A DNA stretch of 64,000 bases from Intrasporangium calvum DSM 43043 (GTDB lineage: Bacteria; Actinomycetota; Actinomycetes; Actinomycetales; Dermatophilaceae): contig NC_014830.1 in the NCBI RefSeq assembly GCF_000184685.1, forward strand, positions 2,666,001 through 2,730,000, read 5' to 3'. The number at the start of each line of letters is the position of its first letter. The first letter of the stretch is position 1. The position numbers were made by a program, and so were the translations under genes. The notes below the pieces were generated by a model. The model ran no database searches and was not told where the DNA came from. It saw only the letters and a list, made by a program, of their open reading frames with translations. This document shows positions 8,909 to 16,972 of the stretch, piece by piece.

Positions 8909-9700
8909 TCAGATGAACTTGCGCTCGGCCAGGAAGGCGGCGAGCTTCTCGCCGCCGTCACCCTCGTCGGTGACGATGGTCCCCTGGGCGCGAGGCGGGC
9001 GGGCTGCGAAGGAATCGACCTTCGTCCACGAGGCGTCGAGGCCGACCTGGGCGGCGTCGAGGCCGAGGTCGGCGAGGCTCCACTGCTCGACCGGCTTCTT
9101 CTTCGCCGCCATGATCCCCTTGAAGGACGGGTAGCGCGGCTCGTTGATCTGGTCCGTGACCGACACGAGGGCCGGCAGCGTCGCCTCGATCGTCTGGGTC
9201 GAGACGTCGCCGTCGCGGCGGATCGTCGCGGTGCCACCGTCGACGGTGAGCTCCGCGGCATAGGTCACGGCCGGCAGGCCGAGGCGCTCGGCGAGCATCG
9301 CCGGGACGACGCCCATCGTGCCGTCGGTCGAGGCCATGCCGGTGATGACGAGGTCAGCGGGGCTGTCCGCGGTGAGCTTCTTGATGGCCTCGGCAAGGAC
9401 GAGGGAGGTGGCCGGGGCGTCCGATCCGTGGATCGCGTCGTCCTTGACGTGCACTCCCTTGTGGGCGCCCATCTGCAGGGCCTTCTTGATGGCATCGGCT
9501 GCCTGGTCCGGACCGACGGTGAGCACGGTCACCTCGCCCTCGCCGGCCTCGACGATCTTCAGGGCGGCCTCGACGGCGTACTCGTCGAGCTCGGACAGCA
9601 GGCCGTCGACGTTCTCGCGGTCAGTCGTGTTGTCAGATGCGTTGAACGTGCGGTCGGCCTGGGCGTCGGGCACGTACTTGACACAGACGACGATGTTCAT
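8909..9700 (-). CDS. etfB: electron-transfer flavoprotein beta subunit
   Basis: Beta subunit of ETF; it binds AMP and docks the dehydrogenase. It has 263 residues and begins MNIVVCVKYVPDAQADRTF. It contains DEYAVEAALKI and the adenine-nucleotide segment LVITGMASTDGTMGVVPAMLAE, and ends with the basic RKFI. A ribosome site GAAGAGGA lies about 8 bases upstream of the ATG. It is the first gene of the etfBA pair. Upstream is a 366-bp gene-free region filled with repeats, so its promoter must lie there or close to the start. Confidence 0.97.
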   Translation of the reverse strand: MNIVVCVKYVPDAQADRTFNASDNTTDRENVDGLLSELDEYAVEAALKIVEAGEGEVTVLTVGPDQAADAIKKALQMGAHKGVHVKDDAIHGSDAPATSLVLAEAIKKLTADSPADLVITGMASTDGTMGVVPAMLAERLGLPAVTYAAELTVDGGTATIRRDGDVSTQTIEATLPALVSVTDQINEPRYPSFKGIMAAKKKPVEQWSLADLGLDAAQVGLDASWTKVDSFAARPPRAQGTIVTDEGDGGEKLAAFLAERKFI

Positions 9701-9865
9701 GGGTGAACGTCCTCTTCCGTAGCTGGTGGGTGAGCGGGGTTGCTCGGATCATCCGGAGGCCCGCCCCGGCATTGCCGTCCATCTTGTCACTGAGCGCTCG
9801 CATACCTCGCACCGCCTGGGCGTGACACTCACCACCCGTGGGCTGGCTCACGTGCAAAGTGAGGC

Positions 9866-9881
9866 CGTATGCCGCTGGGCT
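9866..9881 (+). repeat. dispersed 17-bp motif
   Basis: CGTATGCCGCTGGGCT, in the gene-free region upstream of etfB, followed by GG. Confidence 0.8.
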
Positions 9882-9929
9882 GGTTCGCGCTCGGCCGTGC
9901 ACTCCCAGCGCTCCCGGGCTTTCACGCCG

Positions 9930-10055
9930 ACAACTTCGCCGGGGCGAAGTTGTAGCGGCCAGATCTGCGGCCGGGCCGACGAAGGATCGCCCCGGCGAAG
10001 TTGTAGCGGCCAGATCTGCGGCCGGGCCGACGAAGGATCGCCCCGGCGAAGTTGT
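9930..10055. repeat. 51-bp tandem repeat with palindromic edge
   Basis: GGCGAAGTTGT begins at 9943, 9994 and 10045, exactly 51 bp apart. The two full units appear identical and include CGGCCAGATCTGCGGCCGGG. On the left edge ACAACTTCGCC (9930-9940) is the inverted complement of GGCGAAGTTGT, so every unit boundary can pair with it. Confidence 0.85.
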
Positions 10056-10066
10056 GGGGCAGGTAG

Positions 10067-10399
10067 TCAGTCGGGGTCGGGCGCGGCGGTCTCGATGACG
10101 TGGAAGGCCGGTTCCTCGTAGGGGTGTGCCGACAGAAGTGCCGCCAGGACCGCACGCCGCGACGACCGGGGGATGGTCACCTCGACTCGGTGCTCGGGCA
10201 GTCGCTCGCGCTCACCGACCGTACCGATCGCGGGGTTGGCGCCCAAGCCAGGACGGAACTGGCCAGTCCCCTCGACGAACCAGGCGCACTCGGTGTAGCT
10301 GCCGATCGCCCCGGCACCGGCTGCGAACACGGCGGCAAGGACGTCCTCGGTCGACTCGACGGGCGAGTAGAAGACGAGGACGTCCAGCCGCTCGGTCAC
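10067..10399 (-). CDS. YqfO-like (NIF3/CutA-fold) protein
   Basis: A 110-residue protein resembling the stand-alone YqfO domain found inside NIF3-family proteins. The signature HPYEEPAFHVIE is near the C-terminus, and the alternating beta-alpha pattern (DVLVFYSPVESTEDVLAAVFAAGAGAIGSYTECAW) fits a CutA-like ferredoxin fold. Molecular role unknown. Its ATG (10399) overlaps the stop of the enoyl-CoA hydratase gene (ATGA), so it is translated from the same operon. It is followed directly by the 51-bp tandem repeat. Confidence 0.75.
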   Translation of the reverse strand: MTERLDVLVFYSPVESTEDVLAAVFAAGAGAIGSYTECAWFVEGTGQFRPGLGANPAIGTVGERERLPEHRVEVTIPRSSRRAVLAALLSAHPYEEPAFHVIETAAPDPD

Positions 10400-11175
10400 T
10401 TGCCCTCGAACTTCGCCTTGCCCGGGCCCTGCTCGACGAAGGAGGCCATCCCGGTCTCGCGGTCACGGGTCGCGAAGAGCCCGGCGAAGAGCATCCGCTC
10501 GATCTCGAGCCCGGTCTCGAGGTCGACCTCGAGACCCCGGTCCACGGCCTCCTTCGCGGCACGGATCGCGTAGCTCGCGGCCCCGACGTACTGGGCAGCC
10601 CACTCCCGCGCCGCCGAGTAGACCTCGGCCGCGGGAACGACCTTGTCGGCGAGGCCGATGGCCAGCGACTCCTGGGCGTCGACGAACCGGCCGCCGAAGA
10701 TGATCTCCTTCGCCTTGGCCGATCCGACGAGGCGCGCCAGCCGCTGTGTGCCACCCGCACCGGGGATGATGCCGAGCAGGATCTCGGGCTGGCCGAGCTT
10801 CGCGTCGTCGGCGACGACCCGGAAGTCGCACGCCAGGGCCAGCTCACAGCCACCGCCCAGGGCGTAGCCGGTGATCGCGGCGATGACGGGCTTGGGGATG
10901 CGGGCGACGGCGGTGATCGACGACTGGAGCGGTCCGGAGCGGTCGACCATGTCCGTGTAGGACATCGTCTGCATCTCCTTGATGTCCGCGCCGGCGGCGA
11001 AGACCTTCTCGCCGCCATAGACGATGACGGCCTTGACGTCGTCTCGCACGGTGGCCTCGGCCGCCGCAGCCCGGATCTCCTCCTGGACCTGGACGTTGAG
11101 GGCGTTCATCTTGGGCCGGTCGAGCCGGATCGTGCCGATGCCGTCCTCGACCTCGAGCCGCACGAACTCACCCAT
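10396..11175 (-). CDS. enoyl-CoA hydratase/isomerase (crotonase family)
   Basis: A 259-residue crotonase-fold enzyme that hydrates 2-enoyl-CoA in beta-oxidation and possibly crotonyl-CoA/3-hydroxybutyryl-CoA interconversion. The oxyanion-hole segments FAAGADIKEM and GYALGGGCELALACDF are present. So is the catalytic-glutamate segment GQPEILLGIIPGAGGTQRL, so it should be a true hydratase. ATG at 11175 overlaps the upstream YbjN gene's stop by one base (TGATG), and its own stop overlaps the YqfO-like start. A crotonase would complete the acetoacetyl-CoA to crotonyl-CoA steps that feed Ccr, but this link is inference. Confidence 0.93.
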   Translation of the reverse strand: MGEFVRLEVEDGIGTIRLDRPKMNALNVQVQEEIRAAAAEATVRDDVKAVIVYGGEKVFAAGADIKEMQTMSYTDMVDRSGPLQSSITAVARIPKPVIAAITGYALGGGCELALACDFRVVADDAKLGQPEILLGIIPGAGGTQRLARLVGSAKAKEIIFGGRFVDAQESLAIGLADKVVPAAEVYSAAREWAAQYVGAASYAIRAAKEAVDRGLEVDLETGLEIERMLFAGLFATRDRETGMASFVEQGPGKAKFEGK

Positions 11176-11684
11176 CACACGCCCCCCTGCTGAGAGCCGT
11201 CGACGCCGGGCTGCGGCTGGTCGTCGGCCGGCAGCCAGGACTGGAAGAAGAACTGGACCGCCTGGAGGATGTGGTTGATCGACAGCGGCGTGAGGAGCTT
11301 GAGGTCGGCCCACGCGGGGACGACGTGCTCGGCGGAGACGACGAGGCTCTCCTGGACGAGGCACATCTTGACGACGTTGAGCTGGAGCGTCATGTCGTTG
11401 CACCGGGCGAGCCGCTCGTTGCGGTCGGCGGGGACCGGCTCCTGCAGCTGCCACTGACCGAAGAAGCGGACGAGCGGGATCTCGCCCTCCGCGGCGCGTG
11501 CGAAGAGCGTCTGGTCGTTGACCGAGAACTCGAGATCCCCGTCCTTGTCCACCTTGGCCTCGACCCCGAGGTCTGCTAGGGCGGCGAGGATGCGGTCACG
11601 CACGGGGGTCTCGCTGGCGGCGCCGTTCGGCGGTCCGGCGGGGACGTGCGGCTGGAAGTTGGGCAGGGAAGTCGGATCCGTCAT
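11175..11684 (-). CDS. YbjN domain-containing protein
   Basis: A 169-residue protein with the YbjN fold. VRDRILAALADLGVEAKVDKDGDLEF opens the domain and LARCNDMTLQLNVVKMCLV continues it. YbjN-like proteins often resemble type III secretion chaperones or bind protein partners; the partner here is unknown. ATG at 11684 is supported by TACGGT (11696-11691) 6 bases upstream, a leaderless start. It heads the operon with enoyl-CoA hydratase and the YqfO-like gene (1-base overlap) and is divergent from glgX. Confidence 0.75.
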   Translation of the reverse strand: MTDPTSLPNFQPHVPAGPPNGAASETPVRDRILAALADLGVEAKVDKDGDLEFSVNDQTLFARAAEGEIPLVRFFGQWQLQEPVPADRNERLARCNDMTLQLNVVKMCLVQESLVVSAEHVVPAWADLKLLTPLSINHILQAVQFFFQSWLPADDQPQPGVDGSQQGGV

Positions 11685-11744
11685 GCGCCCACCGTAACGA
11701 GGGCGACCGGCTGAGTCACACGGAGGCGGGTCACAAACGATGCG

Positions 11745-11760
11745 GTATGCCGCTGGGCTC
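11745..11760 (+). repeat. dispersed 17-bp motif
   Basis: GTATGCCGCTGGGCTC followed by GCTTCC, in the divergent gap between the YbjN gene and glgX, about 70 bp upstream of the glgX -10 box. Confidence 0.8.
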
Positions 11761-11831
11761 GCTTCCCCACCAGCGCACCGCGGGTGCCCTCCCGCCCTCG
11801 AGGGGTGGCGGGCCAAGGCACCGGGGCGCTC

Positions 11832-11837
11832 TAGGCT
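11832..11837 (+). promoter_or_regulatory. -10 box of glgX (leaderless)
   Basis: TAGGCT lies 7 bases before the GTG at 11845. The spacing fits a transcript that starts at or next to the start codon. Confidence 0.6.
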
Positions 11838-11844
11838 GTGCCCC

Positions 11845-13989
11845 GTGCCGCCGCCTCCACCCGGAATGCCCGACGTCCCGCCCCTGCCGGGTGCGCGCCC
11901 GACCGCCGGCGGGGTCGAGTTCTGCGTCTATGCAGGGCACGCGACCGGCGTCGAGGTGTGCCTCTTCGACCGCGACGCCGCTGGGCAGGAGACCGAGCGG
12001 CGGATCCCGCTGCGGCACCGGGCCCACGGGACGTGGTTCGACACGGTTCCCGGCGTCCGGGCCGGCCAGCGCTACGCCTTCCGCGCCGACGGCCCGTGGG
12101 AGCCGGCTCGCGCCCAGCGGTACAACCCGGCCAAGCTCCTGCTCGACCCGTACGCGCGCGCCCTGGACGGCGACGTCACCCTGGACCCGGCCGTCTTCGC
12201 CCATCAGGTGGGACCCGACCTGACGGGTGACCTGACCGTCCCAGACGGACGGAACTCAGCGGCATACGTGCCGAGGTGTGTCGTCGTCGACGACACGTTC
12301 GACTGGGGCAGCGACCACCCACCCCGGAGGTCGCTGACCGAGTCGGTCATCTACGAGGTCCACGTGAAGAACGCCACCGCGCTCCACCCGGGTGTCCCGG
12401 CGACGCTGCGGGGCACCTATGCCGGGCTCGCCCACCCCGCGTTCATCGCCCACCTCACGAGCCTCGGCGTCACCGCCGTCGAGCTGCTGCCGGTCCACGC
12501 CTTCACGCACGAGCCCGAGCTGGTGGCCCGGGGCCTGACCAACCACTGGGGCTACAACACCCTGGGCTTCTTCGCCCCGCACGCGGGCTACGCCGCCGCC
12601 GACGACCCACAGGGGGTGCTCGACGAGTTCAAGGGCATGGTCAAGCTGCTCCATGCGGCCGGGATCGAGGTGATCCTCGACGTGGTCTACAACCACACGG
12701 CGGAGCAGGCCCAGGACCGGATGTCGCTCTCCTGGCGCGGGCTCGACCCCCGGGCGTACTACCGGCTCGACGCGCGCGGGCAGGACATCGACGTCACCGG
12801 CTGCGGCAACACCGTCGACCTGACCCACCCCGTGGTCGTCGCCATGGTGCTCGACTCGCTGCGCTACTGGGTCGAGGAGTGCCACGTCGACGGGTTCCGC
12901 TTCGACCTGGCCGTGGCGCTCGCGCGGGGTCGGGACGATGCCTACGACCCCACGCACCCCTTCCTCGTCGCGCTCCGCGCCGATCCCGTCCTCTCCCGCG
13001 TCAAGCTCATCGCGGAGCCCTGGGACGTCGGCCTGCACGGGTGGCGGACCGGCCAGTTCCCGCCGCCGTTCTCCGAGTGGAACGACCGGTTCCGCGACAG
13101 TCTGCGGACGTTCTGGCTCCGCGACCTGGCTGCCTCCACCGTCGGCGAGACCGGCCACGGCGTCCGCGACGTCGCCACCCGTCTCGCCGGTTCGCAGGAC
13201 CTCTTCGGGGCCCGCGACCGCGGCACCATCGCGTCGGTCAACTTCGTCACCGCCCACGACGGCTTCACGCTCGCCGACCTGACCGCCTACGACGTCAAGC
13301 ACAACGACGCCAACGGCCAGGGCGGGAGGGACGGCTCCGACGACAACCGGTCCTGGAACCACGGTGTCGAGGGCCCCACCGACGACGAGACCGTGAACGC
13401 GAGGCGGCGCCGCTCGATGCGCAACCTCATGGGCACCCTCCTGCTCTCGAGCGGCGTGCCCATGATCAACGCCGGTGACGAGTTCGGCCGGACCCAGCGC
13501 GGCAACAACAACCCCTACTGCCAGGACAACGAGATCTCCTGGTACTCCTGGGATCTCGAGCCGTGGCAGGAAGACCTGCTGGCCACCGTGCGGCACCTCG
13601 TGGCGCTGCGGCGAGAGCACCCGGTGCTGCGGCAGCGTCAGTTCTTCTCCGGACGGCAGGTGCATCCGGACGGGTCGACGGACCTGGCCTGGTACGGCGG
13701 GGACGGCCACGAGATGGGCCGGCGCTGGGACGGACCCGCCGTCGACGCCCTCCAGGTGCTCTTCAACGGGGCCGTCGTCGGGCATCGGTCCGTTCTGCTG
13801 TCCCTCAACGGAAGTGCCTGGGCAGCCGAGCTCACGCTTCCGGCGGCACCGGGCTCAGCGGCATACGAGCTGCTGTGGGACAGTGCCGACGAGCGCCCCG
13901 GCACCCGCGGGCCACGAGTCGCAGCGGGCTCCGAGTTCACGATGAGCGCGTCGTCCCTCCGGGTGTGGACCGCCTTCGACCCCACCTGA
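11845..13989 (+). CDS. glgX: glycogen debranching enzyme GlgX
   Basis: Isoamylase-type GH13 debranching enzyme that cleaves alpha-1,6 branches in glycogen. It has 714 residues: an N-terminal CBM48 domain (about 1-150), then the (beta/alpha)8 barrel with VIYEVHVKNATALHPGVP, DVVYNHTAE, the nucleophile Asp in DGFRFDLAVALARG, the acid Glu in LIAEPWDVG and the transition-state Asp in NFVTAHDGFTL. GTG at 11845 is chosen for the -10 box 7 bases upstream. The frame is open to 11740, but that part runs over the repeat motif. Two partial copies of the 17-bp motif lie in frame (SAAY at 12255-12268 and 13853-13867). Convergent with glgP; a 72-bp palindrome follows 4 bases after the stop. Confidence 0.94.
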   Translation: MPPPPPGMPDVPPLPGARPTAGGVEFCVYAGHATGVEVCLFDRDAAGQETERRIPLRHRAHGTWFDTVPGVRAGQRYAFRADGPWEPARAQRYNPAKLLLDPYARALDGDVTLDPAVFAHQVGPDLTGDLTVPDGRNSAAYVPRCVVVDDTFDWGSDHPPRRSLTESVIYEVHVKNATALHPGVPATLRGTYAGLAHPAFIAHLTSLGVTAVELLPVHAFTHEPELVARGLTNHWGYNTLGFFAPHAGYAAADDPQGVLDEFKGMVKLLHAAGIEVILDVVYNHTAEQAQDRMSLSWRGLDPRAYYRLDARGQDIDVTGCGNTVDLTHPVVVAMVLDSLRYWVEECHVDGFRFDLAVALARGRDDAYDPTHPFLVALRADPVLSRVKLIAEPWDVGLHGWRTGQFPPPFSEWNDRFRDSLRTFWLRDLAASTVGETGHGVRDVATRLAGSQDLFGARDRGTIASVNFVTAHDGFTLADLTAYDVKHNDANGQGGRDGSDDNRSWNHGVEGPTDDETVNARRRRSMRNLMGTLLLSSGVPMINAGDEFGRTQRGNNNPYCQDNEISWYSWDLEPWQEDLLATVRHLVALRREHPVLRQRQFFSGRQVHPDGSTDLAWYGGDGHEMGRRWDGPAVDALQVLFNGAVVGHRSVLLSLNGSAWAAELTLPAAPGSAAYELLWDSADERPGTRGPRVAAGSEFTMSASSLRVWTAFDPT
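12255..12268 (-). repeat. partial dispersed motif inside glgX
   Basis: CTCAGCGGCATACG, 14 bases of the motif, encoding SAAY in frame. Confidence 0.5.
13853..13867 (-). repeat. partial dispersed motif inside glgX (3' part)
   Basis: GCTCAGCGGCATACG in frame as SAAY, within the C-terminal beta-domain of GlgX. Confidence 0.5.
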
Positions 13990-13993
13990 CAAC

Positions 13994-14065
13994 GCAACAC
14001 ACCCGCCTACCGCCTGATGCCCCCAACTGCAGCAGTGGGGACTTGGCGATGAACGGGTGTGTTGC
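13994..14065. repeat. 72-bp palindromic element, copy 2
   Basis: The left arm GCAACACACCCGC and right arm CGGGTGTGTTGC enclose a variable interior with the exact central CTGCAG at element positions 34-39. It fills the convergent gap between glgX and glgP, where it could act as a terminator for both. Confidence 0.92.
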
Positions 14066-14079
14066 GGAGTGCGTGCGGG

Positions 14080-16668
14080 TCAGGCGGTGCGGGCCAGCCC
14101 GAGCTCTGCGGCCGAGGCCAGCGCCGAATGCCTCGGGACGACCCGGATGCTGTAGCCGAAGGAGCCGGTCCGGGTCAGCGTCTGCGACCCGGCGAACTGG
14201 TGGATCCCGCTCTCGTAGCCCTCGACGAACTCCAAGGGCGCGGCGGCGGTCTCGCGCAGCTGGTCGTTGTCGGAGACCCGGCCGTGGACGAGCTGCACCT
14301 CGACGTCCTCGGGCGTCAGGCCCGCCAGGTCGACGTAGGCCCGCACGTGGAGCGTGTCGCCGATCTGCGGGCTGTCGGAGACGCCCGACGGCTCGACGTG
14401 GTCGACGCGCACCTTGGGCCAGGCCTGGCGGACCCGGGCCTTGTAGGCGGCCAGCTCGCGGGCGCCCTTGAACTCGGGCCCGTTGAGGGCGCGTCCAGCG
14501 GCGGCGGCGGGGCTGTAGAGCCGCTCCGTGTAGTCCTGGACCATCCGGCTCGCGAGGACCTTCGGACCGAGGGTCTTGAGGGTGTGGGTCATCATCGAGA
14601 TCCAGCCGTGCGGCAGGCCGGCCTCGTCGCGCTCGTAGAACGACGCGGCGACGTTGTTCTCGATGAGGTCGTAGAGCGCGGCCGCCTCGATGTCGTCGCG
14701 GCGGTCCGGGTCGTCGACGCCGTCAGCGGTCGGGATCGCCCAGCCGTTGTGGCCGTCGAACCACTCGTCCCACCAGCCATCGAGGATCGAGAGGTTGAGC
14801 CCGCCGTTGAGGGCGGCCTTCATCCCCGACGTGCCACAGGCCTCGAACGGCCGGAGCGGGTTGTTGAGCCACACGTCGCACCCCGGGTAGAGGTGCTGCG
14901 CCATGGCGATGTCGTAGTTCGGCAGGAAGACGATGCGGTGCCGGATCTCCGGGTCGTCCGCGAACCGCACCATCTCCTGGATGAGCCGCTTGCCGGTCTC
15001 GTCGGCGGGGTGCGACTTGCCCGCGATGACCAGCTGGACGGGCCGGGACGGGTGGAGCAGGAGGCGCTTGAGCCGGGCCCGGTCGCTCAGCATGAGAGTG
15101 AGTCGCTTGTACGTCGGCACGCGACGTGCGAAGCCGATGGTGAGCACGTCGGGGTCGAGCACGTCGTCCACCCAGCCGAGCTCGGCCTCGGTCGCACCAC
15201 GTTTGAGCCACGAGGACCGGACGCGACGGCGCACTTCCGCGACGAGGTTGGCGCGCATGGCGCGTTTCGTCTCCCAGATCGCCTGCTCGGGAACCTCGTC
15301 GATGCGCTCCCACGCGTTGGCGCCGGCGATGTCGGCCGTGCCGAGGTGCGTGCGGGCCACGTCGTAGACGGCCCGGTCGACCCACGTGGGGGCGTGGACA
15401 CCGTTGGTGATGCTCGAGATCGGGACCTCGTCCTCGTCGAAGCCCGGCCAGAGGCCGTCGAACATCTCCCGGCTCACGTGGCCGTGCAGCTGCGAGACGC
15501 CATTGGCGCGCTGGGCGAACCGCAGCCCCATGACGGCCATGTTGAAGATGCCGGGCTGGCCGCCCTCGTAGTCCTCGGCGCCGAGCGCGAGGAGCCGCTC
15601 CAGGGGCACGCCCGGGACGGCGTTGGCGCCGCCGAAGAAGAGCTCGATCTTGTGCGCGTCGAAGCGGTCGATCCCGGCCGGGACCGGCGTGTGCGTCGTG
15701 AAGACCGTCGCCGACCGCACCGCCTCGAGCGCCTCGTCGAACGTGAGGCCGTGGTCCCGGACGAGCTCGGTGATCCGCTCGACGCCGAGGAAGCCGGCAT
15801 GCCCCTCGTTGGTGTGGTAGACCTCAGGCGTCGGTGCGCCGCTGAGCCGGGACCAGATGCGCAGCGCCCGGACGCCGCCGACGCCGAGGAGCAGCTCCTG
15901 CTCGAGGCGGGTGTCGCCGCCGCCGCCGTAGAGCGACTCGGTGACCTTGCGGGTCTGCTCGTCGTTGCCCGGGACGTCGGAGTCGAGCAGCAGCAGGGGG
16001 ACGCGGCCGACCTGGGCGCGCCAGATGTGCGCGTGGAGGGCCCGCCCTCCCGGGAGTCCGATGGAGACGACGGCGGGCGTGCCGTCCTCCTCCCGGACGA
16101 GGGACAGCGGGAGCCCGTCGGGGTCGAGCACGGGGTAGGACTCGAGCTGCCAGCCGTCCCGCGACAGGGACTGCTTGAAGTAGCCGGTCTTGTAGAACAG
16201 GCCGACGCCGACGATGGGCACGCCGAGGTCGGAGGCGGACTTGAGGTGATCGCCGGCGAGGATGCCGAGGCCACCGGAGTACTGCGGCAGGACGGCGGTG
16301 ATGCCGAACTCCGGGCTGAAGTAGGCGATCGCGGACGGCGCGGCGTTCCCGGCGGCCTCCTGCTCACGGCTCCACGTCTGGTACCACCGCTCGTTGGTGA
16401 GGTACGCGTGGAGGTCGGCGTTGGCGGCGACGACGCGCGAGACGAACTCGTCGTCCGCGGCCAGGGCGTCGAGCTCGGCGGCCGAGAGCCGCGACAGGAG
16501 CCGGACCGGGTCCTCCTTCGTCGCGGCCCACTTCTCCGGGTGGACACTGGCGAAGAGGTCCCGGGTCGGTGGGTGCCACGACCAACGGAGGTTGCTCGCC
16601 AGGACGCCGAGGCCCTCGATGCGGGGCGGCAGGACGGTGCGGACGCTGAAGCGACGGATAGCCTTCAC
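14080..16668 (-). CDS. glgP: alpha-glucan phosphorylase (GT35)
   Basis: Releases glucose-1-phosphate from the non-reducing ends of alpha-1,4-glucan, using PLP. It has 862 residues, in the range of actinobacterial GlgP. It starts with the substrate-side domain RFSVRTVLPPRIEGLGVLASNLRWSW. It contains YFSPEFGI, GGLGILAGDHLKSASDLG and the C-terminal PLP region with NPLRPFEACGTSGMKAALNG. GTG at 16668 gives the normal N-terminus; the frame stays open further upstream, but only through repeat-rich sequence. Two CTTGCAG direct repeats lie 34-50 bases upstream. It is divergent from glgE and convergent with glgX. Confidence 0.94.
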   Translation of the reverse strand: MKAIRRFSVRTVLPPRIEGLGVLASNLRWSWHPPTRDLFASVHPEKWAATKEDPVRLLSRLSAAELDALAADDEFVSRVVAANADLHAYLTNERWYQTWSREQEAAGNAAPSAIAYFSPEFGITAVLPQYSGGLGILAGDHLKSASDLGVPIVGVGLFYKTGYFKQSLSRDGWQLESYPVLDPDGLPLSLVREEDGTPAVVSIGLPGGRALHAHIWRAQVGRVPLLLLDSDVPGNDEQTRKVTESLYGGGGDTRLEQELLLGVGGVRALRIWSRLSGAPTPEVYHTNEGHAGFLGVERITELVRDHGLTFDEALEAVRSATVFTTHTPVPAGIDRFDAHKIELFFGGANAVPGVPLERLLALGAEDYEGGQPGIFNMAVMGLRFAQRANGVSQLHGHVSREMFDGLWPGFDEDEVPISSITNGVHAPTWVDRAVYDVARTHLGTADIAGANAWERIDEVPEQAIWETKRAMRANLVAEVRRRVRSSWLKRGATEAELGWVDDVLDPDVLTIGFARRVPTYKRLTLMLSDRARLKRLLLHPSRPVQLVIAGKSHPADETGKRLIQEMVRFADDPEIRHRIVFLPNYDIAMAQHLYPGCDVWLNNPLRPFEACGTSGMKAALNGGLNLSILDGWWDEWFDGHNGWAIPTADGVDDPDRRDDIEAAALYDLIENNVAASFYERDEAGLPHGWISMMTHTLKTLGPKVLASRMVQDYTERLYSPAAAAGRALNGPEFKGARELAAYKARVRQAWPKVRVDHVEPSGVSDSPQIGDTLHVRAYVDLAGLTPEDVEVQLVHGRVSDNDQLRETAAAPLEFVEGYESGIHQFAGSQTLTRTGSFGYSIRVVPRHSALASAAELGLARTA

Positions 16669-16701
16669 GAGGGGACAGCATACGGGGACCCGCCGAAAAT
16701 T

Positions 16702-16717
16702 CTTGCAGCGCTTGCAG
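16702..16717. promoter_or_regulatory. candidate MalR-type operator (two CTTGCAG repeats)
   Basis: CTTGCAGCG occurs twice in direct repeat, 9 bp apart, just upstream of glgP and in the divergent glgP/glgE region. Directly repeated CTTGCAG sequences are the known operator of the Streptomyces maltose regulator MalR/Reg1 at mal and amylase promoters. A LacI-type maltodextrin repressor would fit the glucan genes here. No regulator gene is in the window. Confidence 0.55.
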
Positions 16718-16739
16718 CGCCTTTTCAGAACGGTGATGC

Positions 16740-16756
16740 CGGATGCCGCTGGGCTC
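16740..16756 (+). repeat. dispersed 17-bp motif (left of a facing pair)
   Basis: CGGATGCCGCTGGGCTC. It faces the copy at 16876-16892, with the TCGAGTGTGC inverted repeat nested between them. Confidence 0.75.
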
Positions 16757-16781
16757 GCTCCCAGCCCCCGTGCCCACCCCC

Positions 16782-16833
16782 TCGAGTGTGCCATTCGTGC
16801 CACCTGACGCCTCGGCAGGAACTGCACACTCGA
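16782..16833. repeat. TCGAGTGTGC inverted repeat, copy 1
   Basis: TCGAGTGTGC (16782-16791) and GCACACTCGA (16824-16833) are exact inverted complements 32 bp apart, in the glgP/glgE divergent region. The same arms recur at 40988-41061. Confidence 0.75.
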
Positions 16834-16875
16834 CGAGGGACTCGGCCGGGCTGGGAGGGTCCGGAGAGGGGGACC

Positions 16876-16892
16876 GAGCCCAGCGGCATACG
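16876..16892 (-). repeat. dispersed 17-bp motif (right of a facing pair)
   Basis: GAGCCCAGCGGCATACG, a perfect copy, about 80 bp upstream of the glgE start. Confidence 0.8.
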
Positions 16893-16959
16893 CCCTGGGT
16901 CTGGAGCTCCCGGCGAAGTCCACCTGGCGCGGGGTGGCTGCGAATCGACGCACATTCGA

Positions 16960-16965
16960 TACGGT
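16960..16965 (+). promoter_or_regulatory. -10 box of glgE (leaderless)
   Basis: TACGGT lies 7 bases before the GTG at 16973, the same spacing as at glgX, nucS and murA. Confidence 0.55.
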
Positions 16966-16972
16966 CGATCAC

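Larger units (their letters stand above)
9701..10066. other. 366-bp gene-free region upstream of etfB
   Basis: No convincing gene. The part next to etfB (9701-9850) should hold the etfB promoter, though I see no clear -10 box. A 17-bp motif copy lies at 9866-9881, a palindrome at 9930-9953, and a 51-bp tandem repeat fills 9943-10055, ending 11 bases before the stop of the YqfO-like gene. Confidence 0.7.

Noticed and set aside
11740-11844. Earlier start for glgX
   Set aside because: The added residues are translated repeat motif; the -10 box TAGGCT before GTG 11845 fits better.
16669-16953. N-terminal extension of glgP up to 16953
   Set aside because: The extra frame runs through the 17-bp motif pair and the TCGAGTGTGC repeat; GTG at 16668 gives the normal GlgP N-terminus.
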